Assembly: GCA_910589675.1 (NCBI GenBank)
Contig: CAJUTO010000014.1
Coordinates: forward strand, 1-43,281
Direction of reading: 5' to 3'
DNA: 43,281 nucleotides
Origin: an uncultured Lactobacillus sp.
Lineage (GTDB): Bacteria; Bacillota; Bacilli; Lactobacillales; Lactobacillaceae
Program-made: the position numbers and the translations under genes
Part shown: piece by piece, positions 29,930 to 37,626 of the stretch
Layout of the letters: each line of letters begins with the position of its first letter
Numbering within the stretch: the stretch's first letter is position 1
Notes under the pieces: generated by a model
The model's input: the letters and a program-made list of their open reading frames with translations, nothing else
Databases searched by the model: none
What the model was told of the DNA's origin: nothing

Positions 29930-30508
29930 TTAATCTTCCCCTAAAAAGTGAACTTGTCCATCTTTAAAACTATCAATGTTTGCAAGTGCTTCAAAATGTA
30001 AACCTTGTTCATTAATCCAGTCGCTGCCACCTTGGAAAGTTTTGGCAACTACTGCTCCGACACCGGCAATCTTGCAACCAGCATCTTGAGCAATTTGTAC
30101 CATTCCTTTAACGGCTTCACCATGAGCGACGAAGTCATCAAGAATAAGAACGGTATCGTCTTTTGATAAAAACTTCTTTTCGACGCAGATCTTGTTGTTA
30201 ACCTTCTTGGTATAAGAAAAGACATCTGCCCAGTAGATTGCATCATTTAAGGTTGATGGCTTTTTCTTTCTAGCAAAAACCATTGGTACACCTAATTTAT
30301 AAGCTGCCATCACACTTGGGGCAATTCCTGAGGCTTCACAAGTTAAAACCTTAGTAATACCAGCATCTTTGAATAAACGAGCAAATTCATCTCCAATTGC
30401 CATCATCAATTCTGGATCTACTTGATGGTTTAAGAATGAGTTGATCTTTAAGACATCTCCGGGTAAAACTTGTCCATCTTTTTTAATTCTATCTTCTAGT
30501 AATTTCAC
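29930..30508 (-). CDS. xpt: xanthine phosphoribosyltransferase
   Basis: 192 residues, reverse strand. It converts xanthine and PRPP to XMP for GMP synthesis. The PRPP loop is VLILDDFVAHGEAV and the N-terminus KLLEDRIKKDGQVLPGDVLKINSFLNHQ is typical. I place the start at GTG 30508, which has GGGAGC eight bases upstream. An in-frame longer reading to 30583 would translate the terminator stem and is wrong. Together with pbuX and the nearby guaA, this is a purine salvage unit. Confidence 0.95.
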   Translation of the reverse strand: MKLLEDRIKKDGQVLPGDVLKINSFLNHQVDPELMMAIGDEFARLFKDAGITKVLTCEASGIAPSVMAAYKLGVPMVFARKKKPSTLNDAIYWADVFSYTKKVNNKICVEKKFLSKDDTVLILDDFVAHGEAVKGMVQIAQDAGCKIAGVGAVVAKTFQGGSDWINEQGLHFEALANIDSFKDGQVHFLGED

Positions 30509-30530
30509 TCTATAAGCTCCCTTGAAAACG

Positions 30531-30580
30531 AAAAAAGGATTTCTTCTACCCCGTATTGCTACAAGGGTAAAAGAAATCCT
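30531..30580 (-). terminator. riboswitch-controlled terminator before xpt
   Basis: On the reverse strand a 16-position stem (15 pairs, one mismatch) forms between 30565-30580 and 30536-30551, followed by six T residues. It lies between the aptamer and the xpt ribosome binding site, so it is the expression platform: guanine binding should favour it and stop transcription. Confidence 0.88.
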
Positions 30581-30604
30581 CATGTTTAAAAAGCATTCTC
30601 AAAC

Positions 30605-30669
30605 CACTTATAGTCCTGAATTTATGGTTCAGGGTAGAAACTGTCGACCTTATTTCGACGATATATAAG
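30605..30669 (-). promoter_or_regulatory. purine riboswitch aptamer, guanine type
   Basis: Read on the reverse strand: P1 arm ACTTATATA, the J1/2-P2 region, the conserved AGTTTCTACC, P3 arms CCTGAA and TTCAGG around CCATAAA, then ACTATAAGT closing P1. The base that reads the ligand (position 74 in the Bacillus xpt numbering) is C (opposite 30612), in GGACTAT, which specifies guanine or hypoxanthine rather than adenine. Confidence 0.92.
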
Positions 30670-30781
30670 TTTTAAGTTGCTTTCATGTTAACAAATTATA
30701 TTGCCGAACACAAGGGGGTTTTTGAATAATAATGTTCGATTTCTTAATTTTAGTAATTGAAAAAACATTCGTATTTTCTAA

Positions 30782-30810
30782 TTGACCTTTTTTAATTTTC
30801 CTAGTAAAGT
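30782..30810 (+). promoter_or_regulatory. guaA promoter
   Basis: -35 TTGACC at 30782-30787, a 17-base spacer, and -10 TAAAGT at 30805-30810, about 38 bases before the GTG start. Confidence 0.65.
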
Positions 30811-30847
30811 TAATTAAAAATGTGTACGAGAAGAGGGAGCAAAAATA

Positions 30848-32401
30848 GTGGCAAAGAAGAATTTAAGCGATTTTGATAAAATTATTGTCTTAGATTTTGG
30901 TAGTCAATACAATCAATTGATTACTCGTCGAATTCGTGATTTTGGTATTTATTCAGAACTTTTACCACATGACTTAAGCATTGAAAAGATCAAAGAAATA
31001 GCCCCTAAGGGAATCATCTTTTCTGGTGGTCCAAACAGTGTTTACGACAAGGGTGCTTTAAAAGTTGATCCTGAAATTTTTAAGCTTGGTATTCCAATTT
31101 TGGGGATTTGTTATGGGATGCAGCTGATGAGTTACGATTTAGGCGGTAAAGTTGAAAAGGCTGATAACTCAGAATATGGCCGTGCTGATATCGAAGTAAC
31201 TGATCCTAATGCAGTTTTGTTTAGCGGCTTGCCAAGAGAGCAGTATGTGTGGATGAGTCACGGTGACTTAGTAACTAAGGCTCCAGAAGGCTTTACTGTA
31301 ACTGCTAAGAGCAAGAATTGTCCAATTTCTGCAATTGCTAACGATGAAAAGAAGTTCTATGGAATTCAATTCCATGCTGAAGTTCGTAATTCCGAATATG
31401 GTTTAGATATTTTGAAGAACTTTGCATTTAAAGTTTGTGGTGCTGAAGCCAACTGGACCATGGATGACTTTATTGAAATGCAAGTTGATGAAATCCGTAA
31501 AAAAGTTGGCGATAAGAAGGTTATCTTAGGCCTTTCTGGTGGGGTTGATTCTAGTGTTACAGCTACTCTTCTTCACAAGGCAATTGGCGATCAATTAACT
31601 GCGATTTTTGTCGATCACGGGATGCTTCGTAAAGATGAAGGCGATCAAGTAATGCAAGCTTTGAACAAGGATCTTGGGGTTAACATCATTCGCGTTAATG
31701 CACAAGAACGTTTCTTGAACAAGCTTAAGGGAGTAACTGATCCTGAACAAAAGCGTAAGATCATCGGTAAAGAATTTATCGAGGTCTTCAACGAAGAAGC
31801 TAAAAAGTTAAAAGATGTTGACTTCTTAGCTCAAGGTACTTTATATACAGATGTTATTGAGTCAGGAACTAATACTGCTCAAACTATTAAGTCACACCAT
31901 AATGTTGGCGGTCTTCCTGAAGACATGCACTTTGAATTGATTGAACCACTTCGTAAGCTGTTCAAGGATGAAGTTCGTGAACTTGGTGAAAAGCTTGGCA
32001 TTCCTCATGACTTGGTATGGCGTCAGCCATTCCCAGGCCCAGGTCTTGGTATCCGTGTTATTGGTGAAGTTACTGAAGACAAGCTGAAGATCGTGCGTGA
32101 ATCAGATGCGATTTTACGTGAAGAAATCAAGAATGCTGGTCTTCAAGAAGATATTTGGCAATATTTCACAGTTTTGCCAGGTATTCGTTCAGTTGGTGTT
32201 ATGGGAGATGGCCGTACTTATGACTACACTATTGGTATTCGTGCCGTAACTTCAATTGATGGGATGACTGCAGACTTTGCCCAAATTCCATGGGATGTTT
32301 TGAGCAAGATTTCTACTAGAATCGTAGATGAATGTGACCACATTAACCGCGTAGTTTACGATATTACCAGTAAGCCACCTTCAACTATTGAATGGGAATA
32401 A
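30848..32401 (+). CDS. guaA: GMP synthase (glutamine-hydrolysing)
   Basis: 517 residues. It aminates XMP to GMP. The N-terminal class I glutaminase domain has Cys in [11 protein letters not shown] (about residue 86) and QFHAEV; the ATP pyrophosphatase domain has the P-loop [17 protein letters not shown] (about 226-242); the C-terminal dimerisation domain ends with [20 protein letters not shown] start with GAGGGAGC upstream. The last 16 bases of the gene are the attachment site of the mobile element, which restores an intact 3' end; its original terminator now appears to lie beyond the element at 41012. Confidence 0.97.
   Translation: MAKKNLSDFDKIIVLDFGSQYNQLITRRIRDFGIYSELLPHDLSIEKIKEIAPKGIIFSGGPNSVYDKGALKVDPEIFKLGIPILGICYGMQLMSYDLGGKVEKADNSEYGRADIEVTDPNAVLFSGLPREQYVWMSHGDLVTKAPEGFTVTAKSKNCPISAIANDEKKFYGIQFHAEVRNSEYGLDILKNFAFKVCGAEANWTMDDFIEMQVDEIRKKVGDKKVILGLSGGVDSSVTATLLHKAIGDQLTAIFVDHGMLRKDEGDQVMQALNKDLGVNIIRVNAQERFLNKLKGVTDPEQKRKIIGKEFIEVFNEEAKKLKDVDFLAQGTLYTDVIESGTNTAQTIKSHHNVGGLPEDMHFELIEPLRKLFKDEVRELGEKLGIPHDLVWRQPFPGPGLGIRVIGEVTEDKLKIVRESDAILREEIKNAGLQEDIWQYFTVLPGIRSVGVMGDGRTYDYTIGIRAVTSIDGMTADFAQIPWDVLSKISTRIVDECDHINRVVYDITSKPPSTIEWE
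32386..32401 (+). repeat. attL core candidate (3' end of guaA)
   Basis: TATTGAATGGGAATAA, the last 16 bases of guaA. It matches 13 of 16 positions, including the terminal GGGAATAA, at 40991-41006. Confidence 0.65.
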
Positions 32402-32491
32402 GCTGACAATGTTAGTTAGTATTGGAATGCCGATATAACAACACTTAACAGGTACAAAAAACTACTTATAAAGGTATTAATTGACATAGAA

Positions 32492-32510
32492 GTATGCCAA
32501 TAGTATGCCA
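32492..32510 (+). repeat. left integrase arm-site candidate
   Basis: GTATGCCAATAGTATGCCA is two GTATGCCA units spaced 11 bases apart. It differs at one base from the copy at 40925-40943 near the other end of the element. Paired repeats inside the att sites are typical of the arm sites bound by the N-terminal domain of tyrosine integrases. Confidence 0.75.
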
Positions 32511-32520
32511 GAAGATAATT

Positions 32521-32554
32521 AAAGCTCTTAACAATTAAGTTAAGGGCTTTTCGT
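32521..32554 (+). terminator. terminator at the left end of the element
   Basis: AAAGCTCTTAAC pairs with GTTAAGGGCTTT (one wobble) around AATTAA, followed by a short T-rich tail. It probably ends guaA transcription in the integrated state. Confidence 0.7.
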
Positions 32555-32638
32555 GTTTGTGCTACAGTATTTCATTTGATCCGGTAAAATTTAGACTATA
32601 TTGTTTCAAATACAAATATAAATTATAAGTCGCATTTC

Positions 32639-32668
32639 TTGAAAACGGTTTCTTAAAAGGACTATACT
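32639..32668 (+). promoter_or_regulatory. bacteriocin promoter overlapped by a perfect cre site
   Basis: -35 TTGAAA (32639-32644), an 18-base spacer and -10 TATACT (32663-32668). TTGAAAACGGTTTCT at 32639-32653 fits the CcpA operator WTGNAANCGNWNNCW at all fixed positions and covers the -35 box, the arrangement expected for repression by CcpA on rich sugars. No bacteriocin-type regulator repeats or histidine kinase gene were found in the cluster. Confidence 0.7.
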
Positions 32669-32714
32669 ACAACTGAATGAAGAAATAACTCTTATTTAAA
32701 CAAGGGGGTAAATT

Positions 32715-32882
32715 ATGGAAGAGAAAAAGTTTGATCAAATTTCAGATGAAAAATTAGAGACCACTGTTGGTGGTAGTCACAGAAGACATTCAGATAACTG
32801 GAAGACACACTTAATTGAATTTGGTAAAGGTTTTTTAAACAGTTTTGCTGCTTCTCATAATAACATGGAAGGAGATAATTAA
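32715..32882 (+). CDS. class IIb bacteriocin precursor, peptide 1
   Basis: 55 residues: a double-glycine leader MEEKKFDQISDEKLETTVGG (1-20) and a mature peptide of 35 residues beginning SHRRHSDNWK. The leader has the usual hydrophobic spacing (F6, I9, L14, V18). The mature part has a basic, His/Arg-rich start and a helical stretch LIEFGKGFLNSFAAS with a GKG segment. AAGGGGG lies upstream of the ATG. It is followed one base later by a second GG-leader gene, so it is most likely one half of a two-peptide bacteriocin. The mature sequence is not one I recognise. Confidence 0.88.
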   Translation: MEEKKFDQISDEKLETTVGGSHRRHSDNWKTHLIEFGKGFLNSFAASHNNMEGDN

Positions 32883-32883
32883 C

Positions 32884-33084
32884 ATGGAAGAGAATGAACT
32901 TAAAAAGTTTGATAATTTGGATACTGAAAAATTAACTGATACAATGGGCGGCCATCGTCACAGTAAATATTATGATGCTGGACATTATGCTGGAAAAGCA
33001 GTTCAGGCTTTAGGTGTTGGAATTGGAATAGCTGCTGGAATTGCTACTTTGTTTGTTGCAAAGAATACTAATGGGGATAAATAA
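32884..33084 (+). CDS. class IIb bacteriocin precursor, peptide 2
   Basis: 66 residues. The leader MEENELKKFDNLDTEKLTDT-MGG (1-23) is cut after Gly23, giving a mature peptide of 43 residues. It starts HRHSKYYDAGHYAGKAV and ends in a hydrophobic helix (QALGVGIGIAAGIATLFVA). GxxxG motifs (GHYAG, GVGIG, GIAAG) are present, as needed for helix pairing in class IIb bacteriocins. The ATG at 32884 has GGAG upstream; an in-frame TTG further upstream is not needed. The stop overlaps the next gene (TAATG). Confidence 0.9.
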   Translation: MEENELKKFDNLDTEKLTDTMGGHRHSKYYDAGHYAGKAVQALGVGIGIAAGIATLFVAKNTNGDK

Positions 33085-33266
33085 TGACTAAGAAAAGACT
33101 AACAGCATTAGCTGCTATCGATATAATGGTTATATTAATTTCTCTTATTTGGAAGCCAACCACTTATAATTTAAAAATAGTAGATATTGTAATATTGTTG
33201 GTAGCAATTGTTTTCGGTGTTTGGATAATTGTTCGAACTTTTAAATGGAAGAGAACACAGAAGTAA
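33084..33266 (+). CDS. putative bacteriocin immunity protein
   Basis: 60 residues with two membrane segments (about 8-24, ALAAIDIMVILISLIW, and 33-51, IVDIVILLVAIVFGVWIIV) and a basic C-terminus. No similarity to a named family can be claimed from reading. Position directly after the two precursor genes, with a one-base stop/start overlap, and its size and topology fit class IIb immunity proteins, which protect the producer in the membrane. Confidence 0.65.
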   Translation: MTKKRLTALAAIDIMVILISLIWKPTTYNLKIVDIVILLVAIVFGVWIIVRTFKWKRTQK

Positions 33267-33272
33267 ATTTTA

Positions 33273-33309
33273 GGGTCTTTGAATCTAGCTGAGTTTCAAA
33301 GACCCCCTT
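33273..33309 (+). terminator. hairpin between precursor/immunity genes and export genes
   Basis: GGGTCTTTGAA and TTCAAAGACCC form an 11-bp perfect stem with an 11-base loop, followed by CCTTTATTT. It is a weak terminator or processing stem; partial readthrough would give many precursor transcripts and fewer exporter transcripts. Confidence 0.75.
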
Positions 33310-33330
33310 TATTTATAAGGAGGTAATCTT

Positions 33331-35496
33331 ATGATATCTCTAAAATATAAATGGGAGTATATTCCTCAAGTTGATGAAGCTGATTGTGGAGTGGCTTGCT
33401 TAGCCATGATACTTAAACACTATCATGCTCAAGTATCAATTGCGCATTTACGGCACTTAGCTAAGACAAATATGGAAGGTACAACAGCTTTAGGTTTAGT
33501 GAAAACTGCAGAGCAGTTTAAATTGGAAGTACAAGCAATTAAAGCTGATATGTCTTTATTTGATATAAAAGATCTACAGTATCCATTTATAGTTCATGTA
33601 ATCAAAGATGGAGATTTGTTTCATTATTATGTTGTTTTAGGGAAGACAAAAACACATATAATCATTGCTGATCCTGATCCAAGTGTTGGTATAAAACGGA
33701 TGTCAAAAAAGAGGTTTGAAAAAGAATGGACAGGTATAACCTTATTAATGGCTCCTACTACTGAATTCGTTCCAGTTAAGGAGAAGAAAAATAACTTCTT
33801 ATCACTATTTCCATACATGTTCAAGCAAAAGAAGATTGTTAGAAATATTGTTTTAGCTTCATTGTTAATGACAATAATAGGGATTTGTAGTTCTTACTTT
33901 CTTCAGGGCATAATTGATACATATATTCCAGATGGTACTTACTTTACACTTTCTATTATTGCAATAGGATTATTGATTGCATATGTATTTAATTCGATCT
34001 TTTCGTATGGTGAACAATTCCTATTAAATGTGCTAGGGCAAAGACTTTCAATTGATTTGAATTTGAAGTATATTAGGCATATTTTTGAATTGCCCATGGA
34101 ATTTTTTACTACTAGAAGAACAGGAGAGATAACATCAAGATTTTCAGACGCCAGTAAAGTGATAGATGCTCTAGCTACCACCGTAATTTCTTTATTTTTG
34201 GATTTAACTATAGTTATACTAATGGGAATAATGTTAGCAGTTCAAAATGTTACACTATTCTTAATTACGATAGCTACTCTCCCTCTTTATATGATTGTGA
34301 TTTTAGGTTTTACTAAGTCATTTAATCATTTAAATAATGAGCAAATGGAGAGTAATGCGATAGTTAGTTCATCTATTATTGAAGATATTCAAGGTATAGA
34401 AACTATTAAGGCGTTAAATAGTGAACAGACACGTTATAGAAGAATAGATAATCAATTTGTTGATTTTTTAAGAAAATCATTTAAATATAGTAAAACTGAA
34501 GCATTACAAGAAGCACTTAAATCATTTATTCAAATGTCATTAAACGTTGTTGTCTTATGGGTAGGATCATGGATTGTAATGCGTAATCAAATGACTATTG
34601 GTGAGTTAATGACTTATAATGCGTTATTAGCTTATTTTGTAAGTCCGCTTCAAAATATCATTAACCTACAACCATTACTTCAGTCAGCTAATGTAGCTCA
34701 AAATCGTTTAAATGAAGTATATCTTGTACATAGTGAGTTCAGAAACAATAAAACTGATATTAACAAAGTTAGCCAAATAGATGGAAGTATAGAGTATCAA
34801 AATGTCAGTTTTAAATATGGTTATGGAAAAAACATCCTACAAGATATCGATTTAAACATAAGTAAGGGAGAAAAACTAGCTATTGTTGGAATGAGTGGTT
34901 CTGGTAAATCAACGTTAGTTAAACTTCTGGTAAGTTTTTTTGATCCTAATGGAGGAAAAATAACTATTAATGGAATACCAACTACAGCAATAAATAAACA
35001 TACACTTAGATCATATATTACTTATGTTCCTCAAACTCCATATACTTTTTCGGGTAGTATTAGAGATAATCTTTTATTGGGTAGTGCTTCTAATACTACC
35101 GAGGCGGATGTAATTAAAGCTTGTCAATTAGCTGAAATTGAAAAAGAAATTGAAAATTTACCTTTGAAGTTTGACACGGAATTGGATGAAAATGCCAAAA
35201 TCTTGTCAGGTGGTCAAAAGCAACGGATAACAATTGCTAGGGCACTATTATCACCTGCTAATGTTCTGATTTTTGATGAATCTACTAGTGGATTAGATTC
35301 TATTACAGAGAAAAAAGTAGTAGATAATCTAATGAAATTGAAGGATAAGACTATCATTTTTATTGCACATAGGTTATCTGTGGCTAAAAAAGCAAATGAT
35401 ATTGCAGTATTAGATGATGGAAAAATTGTTGAAGAAGGTAGTCATAACGATTTGATGGCTCAAAAGGGATATTATTATGATCTAATTAATAGTTAG
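33331..35496 (+). CDS. bacteriocin ABC exporter with C39 peptidase domain
   Basis: 721 residues. An N-terminal C39 peptidase (about 1-140) carries the catalytic Cys19 in DEADCGVACL, His98 in LFHYYVVLG and Asp in IADPD. A six-helix membrane domain (about 165-450) and a C-terminal ATPase follow, with Walker A GMSGSGKST (about 520-528), signature LSGGQKQR (about 625-632) and Walker B VLIFDEST. Such proteins cut GG leaders and export the mature peptides in one step. All catalytic residues are present. The ATG follows AAGGAGG. Confidence 0.95.
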   Translation: MISLKYKWEYIPQVDEADCGVACLAMILKHYHAQVSIAHLRHLAKTNMEGTTALGLVKTAEQFKLEVQAIKADMSLFDIKDLQYPFIVHVIKDGDLFHYYVVLGKTKTHIIIADPDPSVGIKRMSKKRFEKEWTGITLLMAPTTEFVPVKEKKNNFLSLFPYMFKQKKIVRNIVLASLLMTIIGICSSYFLQGIIDTYIPDGTYFTLSIIAIGLLIAYVFNSIFSYGEQFLLNVLGQRLSIDLNLKYIRHIFELPMEFFTTRRTGEITSRFSDASKVIDALATTVISLFLDLTIVILMGIMLAVQNVTLFLITIATLPLYMIVILGFTKSFNHLNNEQMESNAIVSSSIIEDIQGIETIKALNSEQTRYRRIDNQFVDFLRKSFKYSKTEALQEALKSFIQMSLNVVVLWVGSWIVMRNQMTIGELMTYNALLAYFVSPLQNIINLQPLLQSANVAQNRLNEVYLVHSEFRNNKTDINKVSQIDGSIEYQNVSFKYGYGKNILQDIDLNISKGEKLAIVGMSGSGKSTLVKLLVSFFDPNGGKITINGIPTTAINKHTLRSYITYVPQTPYTFSGSIRDNLLLGSASNTTEADVIKACQLAEIEKEIENLPLKFDTELDENAKILSGGQKQRITIARALLSPANVLIFDESTSGLDSITEKKVVDNLMKLKDKTIIFIAHRLSVAKKANDIAVLDDGKIVEEGSHNDLMAQKGYYYDLINS

Positions 35497-35510
35497 GGGT
35501 GCAGTAAGTT

Positions 35511-36152
35511 ATGGACTATAAAGATTTAGAAAGTAGTAAATTTTACTCTTATAAATTCAAAAATTTTTCAACGATAATAATTTTACCTGCTTTTCTATTA
35601 GTAGTGTTCGTTCTTATTGGCTCTGTCTTTGCAGTTCGTGAAAAAACTGTAAAATTAGTTGGTGTAATAGAGCCGACTAGTTCCTTAAATATTAAGGATA
35701 CTGCGAATTATTATGAGGGTCAGTCTCTTAATAAAGGAAGAAGTATTATTTTAAGTTCAGGACAAAAGAAAAAATTAACGGAAAAAAGCGTAGTACATCT
35801 GTCTCAGAATAAAGCGGTAATATTTCCGAGCCTTGCTAATCAAAAAAAGCTAGAAATAATTTCTTATGTTCCTGATAATGAAATTTCTTATTTGAAAAAT
35901 AATCAAAAAATCAAATTTCAGATAAAAAATAAATATGGCGAAAATATTATCATTAATGGAAAAGTGGAAAGCGTAGCAATTTATCCTAAAGAATTAAAGG
36001 GAAAAGAAGGATATTTAGTGGTTTCATCTATTTCACCAAATAAAAAAGAAAAATCATACTTAAGGTATGGCATGGAAAGCCAAGTCTCTGTAATCATAAG
36101 TAGACAAACTTACTTTGATTTCTTAAAAGAAGAAATCTTTGATAAGCAATAA
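35511..36152 (+). CDS. bacteriocin export accessory protein
   Basis: 213 residues with one N-terminal membrane segment (about 22-43, IIILPAFLLVVFVLIGSVFAV) and an extracytoplasmic beta-rich part (IEPTSSLNIKDTANYYEG; VPDNEISYLKNNQKIKFQIKNK; GMESQVSVIISRQTYFDFL) like short HlyD-type adaptors. It is about half the length of the LcnD type and resembles the short accessory proteins of lactobacillar class IIb clusters. The start is 14 bases after the exporter stop, with GGGG upstream. It ends the bacteriocin operon; no terminator lies directly after the stop. Confidence 0.8.
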   Translation: MDYKDLESSKFYSYKFKNFSTIIILPAFLLVVFVLIGSVFAVREKTVKLVGVIEPTSSLNIKDTANYYEGQSLNKGRSIILSSGQKKKLTEKSVVHLSQNKAVIFPSLANQKKLEIISYVPDNEISYLKNNQKIKFQIKNKYGENIIINGKVESVAIYPKELKGKEGYLVVSSISPNKKEKSYLRYGMESQVSVIISRQTYFDFLKEEIFDKQ

Positions 36153-36185
36153 TTATTAAGAAATTGTAAAGCAAACCATTTAAAA

Positions 36186-36214
36186 TTGTATTTATGAAAA
36201 TTTGGTAGTACTAT
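36186..36214 (+). promoter_or_regulatory. promoter candidate for the structured RNA
   Basis: -35 TTGTAT at 36186-36191, a 17-base spacer and -10 TACTAT at 36209-36214; predicted start near 36221. Confidence 0.5.
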
Positions 36215-36220
36215 AAGTTT

Positions 36221-36535
36221 AGTTTGAATAGGACGTCGCTGTTAAATATGTCTGAGACGTTTAATAGCTAATATGACGTGGCTCAGCTAGGTTATAACAG
36301 AAACCTCATCATTACCAGGCGGTTATAATCTAATTTTAAATAGAATGTGTAATGGTACCTCCGTGGGCGTCCATGTTAACGGGATTAGGTAGTAGCGTGG
36401 TCAATGTTTATCAAGTATTAGAGGATTTTTGTACCTTTTTTACTTCTGGATCACACTATCAGTCTGCTCTTTAGGAAGTTGACAACTGAATATGGTAATC
36501 AAGAAGTATATGTTTAATAACATATACTTTTTTTG
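36221..36535 (+). ncRNA. candidate structured non-coding RNA of unknown class
   Basis: About 315 bases without an ORF between a promoter-like sequence and a strong terminator. Pairings seen: a 9-bp stem 36238-36246 with 36260-36268; an 11-bp stem 36288-36298 with 36322-36332 (one G-U); the loop of that stem (CATTAC, 36310-36315) complementary to GTAATG at 36349-36354, a possible pseudoknot; an enclosing pair GGACGTC (36231-36237) with GGCGTCC (36366-36372); and GGTAC (36354-36358 or one base on) with GTACC (36431-36435). It is not a T-box, tmRNA or purine riboswitch by its motifs. It could be a regulatory RNA, a plasmid-type antisense RNA or part of a replication origin. Confidence 0.5.
36504..36535 (+). 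terminator. intrinsic terminator of the structured RNA
   Basis: AAGTATATGTT and AACATATACTT form an 11-bp perfect stem with a four-base loop, followed by a run of T residues. Confidence 0.88.
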
Positions 36536-36561
36536 TTACTTTAAAAAAGTTGGAAATCAGC

Positions 36562-36614
36562 AAAAGCGGATTATTGAATTGGTGTCAAACCATAGAGATA
36601 ATCCGCTTTTTTTG
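36562..36614. repeat. 13-bp inverted repeat with inner hairpin
   Basis: AAAAGCGGATTAT (36562-36574) and ATAATCCGCTTTT (36598-36610) are perfect reverse complements around a 23-base loop, which holds a smaller stem TGGT/ACCA. More T residues follow. It could be a second terminator or a recombination/origin structure. The rest of 36615-36698 has no gene; it ends in AAGGAGG before the DUF961 pseudogene. Confidence 0.65.
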
Positions 36615-36698
36615 GTTTTTTAACCAATTGAAAACAATGTTGTATTTGAGTGCTGTCACTCATGTTTTATGATGCTGAATGCATCAAGGAGGTATTCA

Positions 36699-37064
36699 AT
36701 GGCTCTAAAGTCATTAAGAGAATTTCTTAAATTTGACGCTGTGTCATTTTTTAAAAGCAAGCAGCTTTTGCTTATGCGCGAAACTCCATGGACCGACTAT
36801 GATTCAGGAAAAGAAGTTGGCGCTAAGCTAAAGGTTATTATCTGGACTGATGACACGAAGTACGCCAAAGAGGGTGTATCTAATGAGGGTTCGGAAATGG
36901 ACATTAAGGTTCCCGGTTTAAAGGCTGAGGATATTGATAGAAACAATTGAGGCTTCATTCGATTAAGTAACCCTACCGGAGTTGTTTATGGCGAGTTTCA
37001 AAACGAGTTATCAATTAAAGCTGATGGTTTTGAATTTATCAAGGAACAAGGAGGTGAGAAATAA
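36699..37064 (+). pseudogene. DUF961 (Tn916 Orf22/23-like) protein, broken by TGA
   Basis: An ATG with AAGGAGG upstream opens a frame of 83 codons (MALKSLREFLKFDAV...LKAEDIDRNN), which is stopped by TGA at 36948-36950. The same frame then continues for 37 sense codons (GFIRLSNPTGVVYGEFQNEL...FIKEQGGEK) to a TAA that overlaps the next start. The later part has the usual DUF961 ending (VYGEFQNELSIKADGFEF), so the gene was about 121 residues and one codon, probably TGG, became TGA. DUF961 proteins head the transfer modules of Tn916-type elements; their role is unclear. Confidence 0.75.
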
Positions 37065-37624
37065 TGGCTGTTAGACGGCGTAGTCCCCAACAAGGAGGAA
37101 CACCTGAGAAGGTCATCCCATCATTAGGGTGGCTTTTCTTAGTATGTGGCATTTCACTTTACGTTATGGCATTTCAATTGCCTTGGTTTGGTCGGCTCTG
37201 CATTGTACTTGGTAATCTTTCTTTATTGCTTGCCTTGGGTTGTTTAGGATATGAGTTTTTCTTGCATCCCGAGAAGTTAATGATTCTGAAAGGCGTTAGC
37301 CGTTCCAGGTCTAACTTGGAGTTAAGCATCATTAAAACTTCAAAAATGAAGGATTTTCTCTTTCAATCCAAAGCAGTGGCACCTGACCCGTATGATCCAC
37401 GATATCAGCAATTCCCTAAAGTTGAGCAAACTAAAAGTGGTTTAAGAATTGAAGCAATCGGTAATCTTCGCCAGTGGCTTCTAAGCGATAATTTCCGCGA
37501 TGCTTTAGAAAGTTTCTTAAACATTAACGGATATGATTTATCAATCCAGAGTGCTCATTACAAAGATGGTTGGGTAAACTTCACTTTAATTAAAGGTATT
37601 AAGTCTGATCGAATTAGGTTCTAA
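37064..37624 (+). CDS. element-encoded membrane protein
   Basis: 186 residues. Two adjacent membrane segments (about 20-36, LGWLFLVCGISLYVMAF, and 43-67, LCIVLGNLSLLLALGCLGYEFFL) are followed by a cytoplasmic domain of about 115 residues (FLFQSKAVAPDPYDPRYQQFPKV...). No named family is claimed. In Tn916-like modules the FtsK-type ATPase itself has N-terminal membrane helices; here the ATPase lacks them, so this protein may supply the membrane part as a separate chain. The start overlaps the DUF961 stop (TAATG), with GGAGGTGAG upstream. Confidence 0.7.
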   Translation: MAVRRRSPQQGGTPEKVIPSLGWLFLVCGISLYVMAFQLPWFGRLCIVLGNLSLLLALGCLGYEFFLHPEKLMILKGVSRSRSNLELSIIKTSKMKDFLFQSKAVAPDPYDPRYQQFPKVEQTKSGLRIEAIGNLRQWLLSDNFRDALESFLNINGYDLSIQSAHYKDGWVNFTLIKGIKSDRIRF

Positions 37625-37626
37625 CT

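Noticed and set aside
30509-30583. Longer N-terminus for xpt
   Set aside because: The extra 25 codons translate the terminator hairpin; the GTG at 30508 has a good ribosome binding site and matches the family start.
36340-36375. T-box-like sequence (GGTACCTCCG...CGTCC) in the element
   Set aside because: It lacks the conserved T-box core and stem I features, and no aminoacyl-tRNA or amino acid gene follows.
36669-36698. Upstream start for the DUF961 gene
   Set aside because: AAGGAGG precedes the ATG at 36699 at ideal distance; the upstream codons have no ribosome binding site.
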